A DNA stretch of 64,000 nucleotides from Rhodoferax sp. Lineage in GTDB: Bacteria; Pseudomonadota; Gammaproteobacteria; Burkholderiales; Burkholderiaceae_C. The stretch is taken from assembly GCF_018780565.1 (NCBI RefSeq), contig NZ_JADMJN010000003.1, positions 434,001 to 498,000 of the forward strand, in the 5' to 3' direction. The notes below the pieces were generated by a model that saw only the letters and a list, made by a program, of their open reading frames with translations, had not been told where the DNA came from and ran no database searches. The position numbers and the translations under genes were made by a program. Each line of letters opens with the position of its first letter. Position 1 is the first letter of the stretch. Positions 57,145 through 64,000 of the stretch are shown one piece after another.

Positions 57145-58020
57145 ATGGCATCGCTTGCTAAATTCCTGATGACGGCCTTGATTGCGTTCGCGTTGAACCC
57201 GCTTCATGCACAGTCTGCCGCCAGCCCCCTGAAGCTGGGTGTTGGCTTGTTTCAGCCGGACAAGGACAAGAACGACGCCACCTACAAACCGCTGGCCACC
57301 TACCTGGCGGCCAGGCTCGGGCGTGCCGTGGAATTGCGTACGGTCGACACCTGGGAAGGCCTGGCGAAGTCGCTGGCCAATGGTGAGACCGATCTGGCAC
57401 TGATGGGGCCCTGGGGCTATGTGCTGGCCAATCACGAGGCCGGTGCGCAGGTGGTGTCCACCATTCTGTACGACGGCAAGCCGGAGTATTTCGCCATCAT
57501 GGTGACTCACCCCGATTCCGGCATTCGTTCGCCAGCTGATTTGAAAGGCCGAACTTTCGCGTTTGGTGACAAGGGCTCGACCTCGGGCTATCTGATTCCC
57601 TGGCACTACTTCATGACGCAAGGCATCAACCCGGATACTTATTTCAGCAAGGTCCTGTACACCAGGCACCAGGCGATTGAGACCCAGGTTGCGGCGGGTC
57701 AGCTTGATGCCGGCGCGGACTACAACCGCAATCGCACGGCCATGATCGAACAAGGCTTGCTGAAGGCTGAACGCTCCAAAATCATCTGGCAATCCGCACC
57801 CTTGCCCAATGACGCCTTTGCGGTTAGCAAAACCTTGTTCCAGAACAAGGCCCTGGTGGCTCAGTTGCAGGTGGCGCTCGACTCGGTGGGCGCTGCCCTG
57901 GCCACGCAACCCAATCTGCTGCCCGTCCATTACACCGGCTTCCTGAGCAAGGACAACGGCTTTTACAAGCCCATTCGTGACGCCGGACTGGCCACTGGAA
58001 AATTGCAGCTCAAGCCATAG
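57145..58020 (+). CDS. PhnD-like periplasmic binding protein
   Basis: A 291-residue exported receptor of the phosphate/phosphite/phosphonate-binding family. After a signal peptide (ending AQSAA) come LKLGVGLFQPDKDKND, YKPLATYLAARLGR, DLALMGPWGYVLA, KGRTFAFGDKGSTSGYL and LDAGADYNRNR. The GPWGY and GSTSGY segments are the ligand-anchoring places in PhnD-like proteins. No phosphonate-degradation gene (phnJ, phnX) is in the window, so its ligand may be a different tetrahedral oxyanion, such as an arsenical. Confidence 0.88.
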   Translation: MASLAKFLMTALIAFALNPLHAQSAASPLKLGVGLFQPDKDKNDATYKPLATYLAARLGRAVELRTVDTWEGLAKSLANGETDLALMGPWGYVLANHEAGAQVVSTILYDGKPEYFAIMVTHPDSGIRSPADLKGRTFAFGDKGSTSGYLIPWHYFMTQGINPDTYFSKVLYTRHQAIETQVAAGQLDAGADYNRNRTAMIEQGLLKAERSKIIWQSAPLPNDAFAVSKTLFQNKALVAQLQVALDSVGAALATQPNLLPVHYTGFLSKDNGFYKPIRDAGLATGKLQLKP

Positions 58021-58049
58021 TCTTTTTGATTCTGGGCACCGTGAATTCC

Positions 58050-58910
58050 ATGCGCATTACTGGCCGTTTTCGCTTCCTGGCACTGGTACTTGCCTACTGC
58101 GCGCTGGTGGCGGCGTGTCTGAGCACGCTGTCGGCGCAGGGCGACTTGTCCCTGGGGCGCAACCCGTGGCCGAATCTCGTGAAGTCCATGGGAGAGTTTT
58201 CCCGGCCCAGTTTTGTGGATGTCTGGCTGGGCAGTCCACGCTTGGAGTACCGCAGTGACGATGGCACCCTGCTGCGGGTCGAGGATCGGCGTGCGGTCGA
58301 AAAAGATTTCGTCAGCGCCCTGGCGCAGGCCACCTGGACGACAGTCCGTATTGCCACGCTGGGCTCCTTGCTGGGCGCCATTCTGGCCTTGCCCTTGAGT
58401 CTGCTGGTTGCTCGCAATTTGGGAGCGCCACGCGCCCTTGCTATAGGGGCAGGAGCTGTATTGAATGTCACGCGGGCCATCCATTCCCTGGTCTTTGGCC
58501 TGGTTCTGGTGGGCATCGTGGGGCTGGGTCCCACGGCGGGCATCCTGGCCATTGCCCTGCATTCCATGGGGACCTACGGCAAGCTCTTTGCCGAATCGAT
58601 CGAGACGCTGGACATGCAGGCGGTGGAGGCGGTTCGCGCGGTAGGCGCCAGTCCGGTGCAGGTTTTTTTCAACGCGGTCTGGCCTGCAGTCTTGCCACAA
58701 TTTGTCTCCAGCCACCTCTACATCTGGGAGTTCAATATCCGCGACTCCACCATCCTGGGCCTCATCGGTGCGGGTGGTCTGGGCCTGTTGATCTCCGAAG
58801 CCACCTCGCTGTTCCAGTGGGGGCGTTTGGCCACCATTTTGCTGGTTGTGATCGGGCTGGTGGTGGTGTTTGATGCCCTGAGCCGGCGTATCCGGCAGGC
58901 CCTGCTATGA
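58050..58910 (+). CDS. PhnE-like ABC transporter permease
   Basis: A 286-residue inner-membrane permease with about six helices and the coupling segment EAVRAVGASPVQVFFNAVWPAVLPQFVSS facing the ATPase. It matches phosphonate-type permeases. Several starts are possible (TTG 58026, GTG 58041, ATG 58050); I use ATG 58050, which leads into a membrane helix. A degenerate copy of the 17-bp repeat lies at 58440-58456 within the gene. Confidence 0.88.
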   Translation: MRITGRFRFLALVLAYCALVAACLSTLSAQGDLSLGRNPWPNLVKSMGEFSRPSFVDVWLGSPRLEYRSDDGTLLRVEDRRAVEKDFVSALAQATWTTVRIATLGSLLGAILALPLSLLVARNLGAPRALAIGAGAVLNVTRAIHSLVFGLVLVGIVGLGPTAGILAIALHSMGTYGKLFAESIETLDMQAVEAVRAVGASPVQVFFNAVWPAVLPQFVSSHLYIWEFNIRDSTILGLIGAGGLGLLISEATSLFQWGRLATILLVVIGLVVVFDALSRRIRQALL

Positions 58911-58917
58911 CCTCGCC

Positions 58918-59727
58918 ATGAACAAGTCAGCCTTGATTCAAATACACAATTTGATTTGCCAAGCCGGTGGCAAAACCATGCTCGACATGGCGCACTGGTC
59001 TGTGACGGCGGGTGAACGGATCGCCATCGTCGGGCACAACGGCGCTGGCAAGTCCACCTTGCTGCGTTGTCTGGGCGGCTTTGTTCACCCCAGCCGTGGT
59101 GATGCCGTGGTGCTGGGCCGCCAGTTGGGTCCGCACACCCCGCCCAAGGCGTTGCGGCAATTGCGTGTTGAAGTAGGGCAGGTGATGCAGGGTCTGCACC
59201 TGGTACAGCGTGTCTCCGCGCTGGACAACGTGTTGATGGGTGTGCTGGGTCGGCGCTCCGGCTGGCGCACCTGGGTGCGCATGCATGCGGCCGCGGATGT
59301 GGCTGCGGCCGAGGCTGCACTCAGTGATGTGGGCCTGTTGTCCAAGGCGGATGAACGCGTTGACCGTCTGTCCGGTGGCGAGAAGCAGAAGGTTGCGATT
59401 GCCCGCATGCTGATGCAGCGCCCAAAGCTCATCCTGGCCGATGAGCCCACCGCCAGCTTGGACCCCCTGGCAGCATCCGAGGTGTGCAGCCTGCTGGCGC
59501 GGGCAGCCGCGGGCGCTACCTTGATCACCGTGGTGCATAACCCGAGCTTGTTGCCCATCCTGGCGGACCGGGTCCTGGGTTTGAAACAGGGTCGTATTGC
59601 CTTTGACTTGCCCCTGGCGCAAGTGGATGACCGGCAACTGGCCAGCCTGTACCGACCCGACACGTCTGCTACCGAAGTGCCCTGGTTGGGTCCCCTTTTT
59701 GTTGAATCGCCGGAGGCTCAGTCATGA
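58918..59727 (+). CDS. PhnC-like ABC transporter ATPase
   Basis: A 269-residue ABC ATPase: Walker A GHNGAGKSTLLRC, signature LSGGEKQKVAIAR, Walker B LILADEPTASLD and switch His in TVVHN. With the preceding genes it forms a complete importer. The stop overlaps the metallophosphoesterase-like start (ATGA at 59724-59727). Confidence 0.93.
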   Translation: MNKSALIQIHNLICQAGGKTMLDMAHWSVTAGERIAIVGHNGAGKSTLLRCLGGFVHPSRGDAVVLGRQLGPHTPPKALRQLRVEVGQVMQGLHLVQRVSALDNVLMGVLGRRSGWRTWVRMHAAADVAAAEAALSDVGLLSKADERVDRLSGGEKQKVAIARMLMQRPKLILADEPTASLDPLAASEVCSLLARAAAGATLITVVHNPSLLPILADRVLGLKQGRIAFDLPLAQVDDRQLASLYRPDTSATEVPWLGPLFVESPEAQS

Positions 59728-60692
59728 ACAGTGACACCAGCCACGCTGCCGGTCGCAGTTGCCCGCTGCATTACCGCTACCCAGCCAGTGCCTTGGCGGT
59801 GCCGGCCGAGCACGCGTGTGAGGTTTTGTACGTGGTGGGCGGCCTGTACGGCAATGAGCCGGCCCTGGCCAAGGTGCTGGATCTGTTTAACCGCGAGACC
59901 GGTTCGAAACGCCTGGTTTTCAACGGTGACTTCAACTGGTTTGATGTGAATGAGGCCTCGTTTCAGCGCATCAACCAGACCGTGCTCTCATTCCCTGCCA
60001 CGCGCGGCAATGTGGAAACCGAGATGGGCGAGGATGCCTCCGAAGGCGGCTGCGGTTGCGCCTATCCGGACTGGGTTGGGGATGAGGTGGTGCACCACTC
60101 CAACGCCATCATGCAGCGCTTGCGCCAGACTGCGCAGCGCTTTCCTGGTTTGGTGACCGCGCTCACCAAACTGCCGATGCATATGCGCGTCAACGTTGGG
60201 GGGCGCAGGGTGGGCATCGTGCATGGCGACGCCGAGTCCCTGTCCGGCTGGGGCTTTGCCCAGGAACGCCTGCGTGATCCGGGGCAGGTGGCCCAGCTTC
60301 AAAGTTGGTTTGAACGGGCGCAGGTGGATGTGTTCGCATCCAGCCACACCTGTTTGCCGATCTTCTGCACCTTGCAGTACGGCGAGTCTGAATTCGCGCC
60401 AGCGATTCTGAACAACGGGGCGGCGGGCATGCCCAATTTTTCGGCCACAGACTATGGCTTGATCACCCGCATCGCCACGCGGCCGTTTGAAGGGCGCGAG
60501 CGGGTCTTTGGCATCGTACGCAAAGGCTTGTTCATGGATGGCATCGCCGTGCAGTTTGATACGGCGCAGTGGCATCGCGATTTCCTCGCGCAATGGCCGC
60601 AAGGGAGTGCTGCCCATGCGTCCTACTGGCAGCGCATCATGCAGGGCCCGGCCTACCTGCCAGGCCAGGTGCTCGTCAGCTCCAACGTCTAG
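59724..60692 (+). CDS. Metallophosphoesterase-like protein with altered metal motifs
   Basis: A 322-residue protein that follows the calcineurin-like layout: GGLYGN (39-44), NGDFNWFD (67-74), RGNVE (94-98), VHGD (166-169) and SSHTC (206-210), then NNGAAGMPN. Classical motifs are DxH, GDxxD, GNHE, H and GHxH. Here the first Asp and His are Gly and Tyr, the GNHE His is Val, and the last His is Cys. Cys residues also cluster at CGCAYPDW (110-112). It may bind different metals or be non-catalytic. It overlaps the importer ATPase gene and so belongs to that transport unit. Confidence 0.75.
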   Translation: MNSDTSHAAGRSCPLHYRYPASALAVPAEHACEVLYVVGGLYGNEPALAKVLDLFNRETGSKRLVFNGDFNWFDVNEASFQRINQTVLSFPATRGNVETEMGEDASEGGCGCAYPDWVGDEVVHHSNAIMQRLRQTAQRFPGLVTALTKLPMHMRVNVGGRRVGIVHGDAESLSGWGFAQERLRDPGQVAQLQSWFERAQVDVFASSHTCLPIFCTLQYGESEFAPAILNNGAAGMPNFSATDYGLITRIATRPFEGRERVFGIVRKGLFMDGIAVQFDTAQWHRDFLAQWPQGSAAHASYWQRIMQGPAYLPGQVLVSSNV

Positions 60693-60731
60693 CCGCATTT
60701 AAACCACTTCAATTCACAGGAACAAAATCAC

Positions 60732-61577
60732 ATGCTCGCCATCATCGGAGGCACCGGAATCTACGATCTTCCCGGCATGGTGCTGGAGGAAAGCCTGTCG
60801 GGGTCAACCCCCTTTGGTGACCCCTCGGGCGCTGTCATACGGGGCCGGCTGGGCGACCAGCCCATACTGTTTCTGGCACGGCATGGTGCGGGGCACCGGC
60901 TGTTGCCGCATGAGGTGAACTACCGCGCCAACATCTTTGCACTCAAGTCAGCTGGCGCCACGCAACTGCTGGGCATCTCTGCCGTTGGCAGCCTGGCCCT
61001 GCGCATTGCCCCGGGTGACCTGGCCATGCCGAGCCAGTATTTCGACTGGACCAAAGGCGGGCGTGAGCGCACCTTCTTTGGCAATGGTGTAGCCGCGCAC
61101 GTGTCCACCGCCACCCCGGTCAGCAAGAACATGGTGGACTGGGTCGCGGCGCAGGCCGCCTTGTTGGGCATTCCCCTGCATCGGGATGTGACCTATGCCT
61201 GTGTTGAAGGCCCGCGACTGGGAACACGGGCCGAGAGTCTGTTCTTGCAGCAGGTGGGCTGCGATGTGGTGGGCATGACCAACGTGCCCGAGGTTTTCCT
61301 GGCCCGGGAGGCGCAGATCTGCTATGCCACCATCGGCATTGCCACCGACTACGACTGCTGGCTGGAAGACCCCAGCCAGCACGTGCAGGTCAGCGCCATC
61401 TTCGAGTTGTACAACAAGAGTCTCGTCAAGGTCCGGGCTCTGCTGGATGCACTGGTGCGTGACCCACTGCCGCAGGAAGAGCCAGAGATTCGCACCAACC
61501 TGCTGCACAGCCTGCTGACGCCTGACACCGCCCTGACCGCGGCCCAGCGCGAGTGGCTTTCGGTGTTGCGGCGCTAA
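60732..61577 (+). CDS. mtnP: S-methyl-5'-thioadenosine phosphorylase family
   Basis: A 281-residue purine-nucleoside phosphorylase of the MTAP type. GGTGIYDLPG and ARHGAGHRLLPHEVNYRAN form the phosphate and ribose sites; VGMTNVPEVFLAREAQICYA and ATDYDCW carry the base-binding Asp residues found in adenine-specific enzymes. Its normal job is the salvage of MTA. Coming 39 bp after the ArsS-importer operon, it could also cleave the 5'-substituted deoxyadenosine made by ArsS. A Shine-Dalgarno AGGAAC precedes the ATG. Confidence 0.9.
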   Translation: MLAIIGGTGIYDLPGMVLEESLSGSTPFGDPSGAVIRGRLGDQPILFLARHGAGHRLLPHEVNYRANIFALKSAGATQLLGISAVGSLALRIAPGDLAMPSQYFDWTKGGRERTFFGNGVAAHVSTATPVSKNMVDWVAAQAALLGIPLHRDVTYACVEGPRLGTRAESLFLQQVGCDVVGMTNVPEVFLAREAQICYATIGIATDYDCWLEDPSQHVQVSAIFELYNKSLVKVRALLDALVRDPLPQEEPEIRTNLLHSLLTPDTALTAAQREWLSVLRR

Positions 61578-61631
61578 GCCTTGCTGATTCATGGCAATAT
61601 GGCGTTGCATTCAAATTACAGGAGACCCGAC

Positions 61632-62627
61632 ATGACGCAAATTTCTTCCCGCGCGATTCGCATCGACCAGAACGGCGGCCCGGAGCAACTCAAACTGGTG
61701 AATGTCACCGTGGGCGACCCAGGCCCCGGCGAAATCCGCATTCGCCACCATGCGGTCGGCCTGAACTTTATCGATGTGTACCAGCGCAGTGGCCTGTACA
61801 CCCTGCCCATGCCCCTGCAACTGGGCATGGAAGCCGCGGGTGTGGTGGAGGCCGTGGGTGAGGGCGTGACGCACCTCAAGGTAGGCGACCGTGCCGCCTA
61901 TGCCAGCCAGCCACCGGGCAGCTACTGCGAGCTGCGGGTCATGCCGGCCAAGTGCGTGTGCAAGCTGCCCGATGCCATCTCGTTTGAGACCGGTGCGGCC
62001 ATGATGCTCAAGGGCCTGACTGCGCAATACCTGCTCAAGCGCACCTTGCCCCAAGGCGGCTTGCAGGCGGGTGACTTTGTGTTGTTCCACGCAGCGGCCG
62101 GTGGCGTGGGTCTGATTGCCTGCCAGTGGGCGCGAGCGATGGGTCTGCAACTGATCGGCACCGCCGGGTCGGATGCCAAATGCGCGCTCGCCAAAGAGCA
62201 TGGTGCGGCATTTGTCATCAATTATTCCAGTGAAGACTTTTTGGCCCGTGTGAAAGAAATCACCGGTGGTAAAGGCGTGAAGGTGGTTTATGACTCGGTG
62301 GGCAAAGACACCTGGGACAAGTCACTGGACTGCCTGGCCCCCTTTGGCCTGATGGCCAGTTTCGGCAACGCCTCCGGTCCGGTCGCGCCGTTTGCGCCCG
62401 GCATTCTGGGCCCCAAAGGCTCGATCTACGTCACGCGTCAGACCCTGTTCACCCACATCTCAACGCGTGAAAGTACCCAGGTGATGGCCGACGATCTCTT
62501 CGAGGCGGTCACCAGCGGCAAGGTGAAGATCCGCATTGACCAGCGCTACAAGCTGGAAGACGTGCAGCAGGCGCACCGTGACCTGGAAGCGCGCAAGACG
62601 ACTGGGTGCACAATTTTGACGCTGTAG
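61632..62627 (+). CDS. qor: NADPH:quinone oxidoreductase (zinc-free MDR)
   Basis: A 331-residue medium-chain dehydrogenase/reductase close to E. coli QorA: RHHAVGLNFIDVYQRSGLY, GMEAAGVVEAVGEGV, the nucleotide motif AAAGGVGLIACQWARAMG and a final GCTILTL-like end. The zinc ligands of alcohol dehydrogenases are missing. It reduces quinones or enones by one or two electrons. The ATG at 61632 has GGAGA eight bases before it. Confidence 0.92.
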   Translation: MTQISSRAIRIDQNGGPEQLKLVNVTVGDPGPGEIRIRHHAVGLNFIDVYQRSGLYTLPMPLQLGMEAAGVVEAVGEGVTHLKVGDRAAYASQPPGSYCELRVMPAKCVCKLPDAISFETGAAMMLKGLTAQYLLKRTLPQGGLQAGDFVLFHAAAGGVGLIACQWARAMGLQLIGTAGSDAKCALAKEHGAAFVINYSSEDFLARVKEITGGKGVKVVYDSVGKDTWDKSLDCLAPFGLMASFGNASGPVAPFAPGILGPKGSIYVTRQTLFTHISTRESTQVMADDLFEAVTSGKVKIRIDQRYKLEDVQQAHRDLEARKTTGCTILTL

Positions 62628-62645
62628 ACAGCTTGAGGTCTGTTG

Positions 62646-62673
62646 ATGTAAATAGTTGTTTCAATATTTACAT
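62646..62673. promoter_or_regulatory. Long inverted repeat, probable operator
   Basis: ATGTAAATA-N10-TATTTACAT has perfect 9-bp arms. It lies 20 bp upstream of the riboswitch and has no T tract, so it fits a protein-binding site better than a terminator. Half-site centres are 18-19 bp apart. The binding protein is unknown. Confidence 0.55.
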
Positions 62674-62689
62674 TAATCCCTTAGTATTC

Positions 62690-62776
62690 TGCAAAGGGCA
62701 AACCCGACCGAAAGGCGGGGGCGCAAAGTTACCGGTCTAAAGGCGCATGCCCATGACAGCGGGATCGCCAGGCGGC
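62690..62776 (+). ncRNA. c-di-GMP-I (GEMM) riboswitch
   Basis: Conserved elements of class I c-di-GMP aptamers occur in order: AGGGCAAACC (62695-62704), a GAAA tetraloop (62710-62713), CGCAAAG (62722-62728), CCGGTCTAA tetraloop-receptor strand (62732-62740), a GGC-GCAT-GCC hairpin (62742-62751) and AGCGGGATCGCC (62758-62769). It lies about 110 bp before the histidine kinase gene in the same direction. Downstream, GGCAAGT (62774-62780) pairs with ACTTGCC (62810-62816) around an inner GCTT/AAGC stem; no T tract follows, so translation or RNA processing may be the output. The remaining gap to 62884 shows nothing else. Confidence 0.9.
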
Positions 62777-62884
62777 AAGTCTGCTCCAAAAGCTTATTTC
62801 AAGCACAGAACTTGCCACTGCATCCATCGACCCCCGGTTCCTTTTCGCGTTGTCCGTTCAATGCAACGAAATTAGGAGTTCGAC

Positions 62885-63577
62885 ATGGTCGATGACGAAA
62901 TCAACTTCACTGACTTCATCGCCTCGTCGATTCACGACATGAAGAATTCCTTGAATATTCAAGTGAGTTCTCTGGAAAAAATAGCCGCCCAATGTGAAGA
63001 AGAGGGTCGCACTTCAAGCTTTGAGAGCTTGGGAATGGTCATTTACGAGGCCAACCGCATGAATGCGAACCTCATTCAAATGCTTAGCCTCTACAAGCTT
63101 GGGAAATCCATTTATCCGATGGACATCACGGAACAGTCCATAGCCGATGTCATTGAAGAAGCATTGTTGCAGAACAAGTTCATCATGGATTTCAAGGGAA
63201 TCAGCCTCGCTGTGGACTGCCATGAAAACTGCTATTGGTATGTTGACCGGGACCTGGTTACGGGCATATTGATCAATGCCTTGAACAATGCGTACAACTA
63301 CACATCCGACAAGATACGTGTTGCAGCCAAAGTCGAAGATGGTTTTTTGGAGCTGCGTGTTGAAGACAACGGTCGGGGCTATCCGCCGAGCATGATGGAA
63401 AACGACGGCGTCCTGGCAAATAAGGGTATCAATTTCTCAACCGGAAGTACGGGACTTGGGTTCTATTTTTCATCTCAGGCCGCTGCCAAACACAAAAACG
63501 GCACCCGTCGTGGTTCGCTCACCATCGAAAACGGCGGCGCGTATGGCGGTGGCTGTTTTGTGGTGAGACTTCCCTAG
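62885..63577 (+). CDS. Soluble histidine kinase without a sensor domain
   Basis: A 230-residue cytoplasmic kinase. The first helix carries SSIHDMKNSL (His17), followed directly by an HATPase domain with ILINALNNAYNY, DNGRGYPP and GSTGLGFYF. There is no membrane helix or PAS domain, so input must come from another protein or from its expression level. A strong TTAGGAG stands before the ATG. It is the first gene behind the c-di-GMP riboswitch and lies 25 bp before a response regulator gene. Confidence 0.9.
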   Translation: MVDDEINFTDFIASSIHDMKNSLNIQVSSLEKIAAQCEEEGRTSSFESLGMVIYEANRMNANLIQMLSLYKLGKSIYPMDITEQSIADVIEEALLQNKFIMDFKGISLAVDCHENCYWYVDRDLVTGILINALNNAYNYTSDKIRVAAKVEDGFLELRVEDNGRGYPPSMMENDGVLANKGINFSTGSTGLGFYFSSQAAAKHKNGTRRGSLTIENGGAYGGGCFVVRLP

Positions 63578-63602
63578 TTTTGTGTAATGAAAGACCCAGG
63601 TC

Positions 63603-64000
63603 ATGACTGTTCCTCTCAAGCAAGCTCAAATATTGATCATTGATGACTTTCAGGGCATGCGCACGATGCTAAGGGACATCGTCAAAGCGATGGGCGTGAC
63701 AAAGATTGACACTGCGAATAGTGGCAAGGAGGCGATCAGCCAGTTGCGTACGAACAAGTATGACATTGTGATTTGCGATTACAACTTGGGCCCCGGCCAG
63801 AATGGCCAGCAGGTTTTGGAAGAGTCCAAGCTCCTCAAGTACATCGGTGTGTCCACCATATGGGTGATGGTTACCGCAGAGAAAACGGTCGACATGGTTA
63901 TGGGGGCGGCGGAGGTCAAACCGGACGACTATCTGCTGAAACCAATCAATCAAAGTTTGCTGGAGAGCCGATTGGAGAAGCAGATTGTGCGCAAGCAGTC
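63603..64000 (+). CDS. Response regulator with CheY-like receiver (3' truncated)
   Basis: The first 132 residues show a receiver domain: LIIDDFQGMRTMLRDIV (acidic pair), the phospho-acceptor Asp in IVICDYNLGP, a Thr in VMVTAEK and the Lys in YLLKPI. The frame stays open at the right edge, so an output or TPR-like domain may follow. It is almost certainly the partner of the upstream kinase. The start is ATG 63603. Confidence 0.9.
   Translation, partial: MTVPLKQAQILIIDDFQGMRTMLRDIVKAMGVTKIDTANSGKEAISQLRTNKYDIVICDYNLGPGQNGQQVLEESKLLKYIGVSTIWVMVTAEKTVDMVMGAAEVKPDDYLLKPINQSLLESRLEKQIVRKQ

Noticed and set aside
62646..62673. Inverted repeat upstream of the riboswitch as terminator of the quinone reductase gene
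   Set aside because: The stem is AT-only apart from one G-C pair per arm and no T run follows, so it fits an operator better.

Overview
This 64 kb window is a gene-dense, high-GC chromosomal segment with almost no intergenic space. Protein sequences and gene orders point to a betaproteobacterium of the order Burkholderiales, most likely Comamonadaceae (Rhodoferax/Polaromonas-like): a Cys-type membrane formate dehydrogenase operon, Bug/Tct tricarboxylate-transport proteins, a PHP-Sua5-M50-trpS block, DUF3422, and an rSAM/Cys-rich (ArsS) cluster. This placement is inferred from gene content, not from a database search. I see no insertion sequence, prophage, CRISPR array, rRNA or plasmid feature.

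Layout. 1-5860: formate dehydrogenase operon (alpha truncated by the window edge, beta, small lipoprotein, cytochrome b gamma, Ala-rich periplasmic protein, fdhD). 5950-16931: YbbP-like permease, truncated globin, beta-hydroxyacid dehydrogenase, smr/radC, fkpB-ispH, serS, then a PotD-like binding protein paired with a membrane diguanylate cyclase. 17046-21686: a PadR-controlled oxidoreductase operon with two palindromic operators over its promoter, and a convergent acyl-CoA ligase. 21772-26980: Sel1 protein, tRNA-Ser(CGA), trpS, site-2 protease, Sua5/YciO, DMT exporter, PHP phosphoesterase. 27103-33419: chemoreceptor, recJ with an overlapping partner, lolC/lolD. 33450-42198: PLP sulfhydrylase-type enzyme, TatD, deoxyinosine-type glycosylase, spermidine-synthase-like protein, orphan GspE ATPase, tctBA, DUF3422. 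42202-52682: five-PAS histidine kinase, gamma-glutamyltransferase, DMT exporter, then a signalling island of adenylate cyclase-FHA, transmembrane Ser/Thr kinase, CsgG-like protein and a second secreted protein. 52837-54670: atypical SDR and a Bug receptor. 54843-62627: nine co-directional genes centred on ArsS, two rSAM-associated transferases, a PhnDEC-type importer, an unusual metallophosphoesterase-like protein, MTA phosphorylase and a quinone reductase. 62628-64000: an inverted-repeat operator, a c-di-GMP-I riboswitch, a sensorless histidine kinase and the start of a response regulator.

The most interesting points are: (1) the c-di-GMP riboswitch heading a two-component system, with a diguanylate cyclase/PotD-like sensor pair in the same window; (2) a candidate arsenosugar pathway in which an MTA-phosphorylase-like enzyme and a PhnD-type importer accompany ArsS; (3) a kinase/FHA-cyclase/CsgG-like signalling island; (4) a twin AphA-like operator feeding back from the PadR gene in its own operon; (5) a fixed-length 17-bp inverted repeat (GCTAT-N7-RTAGC) scattered through the window, including inside genes and at the recJ start codon.
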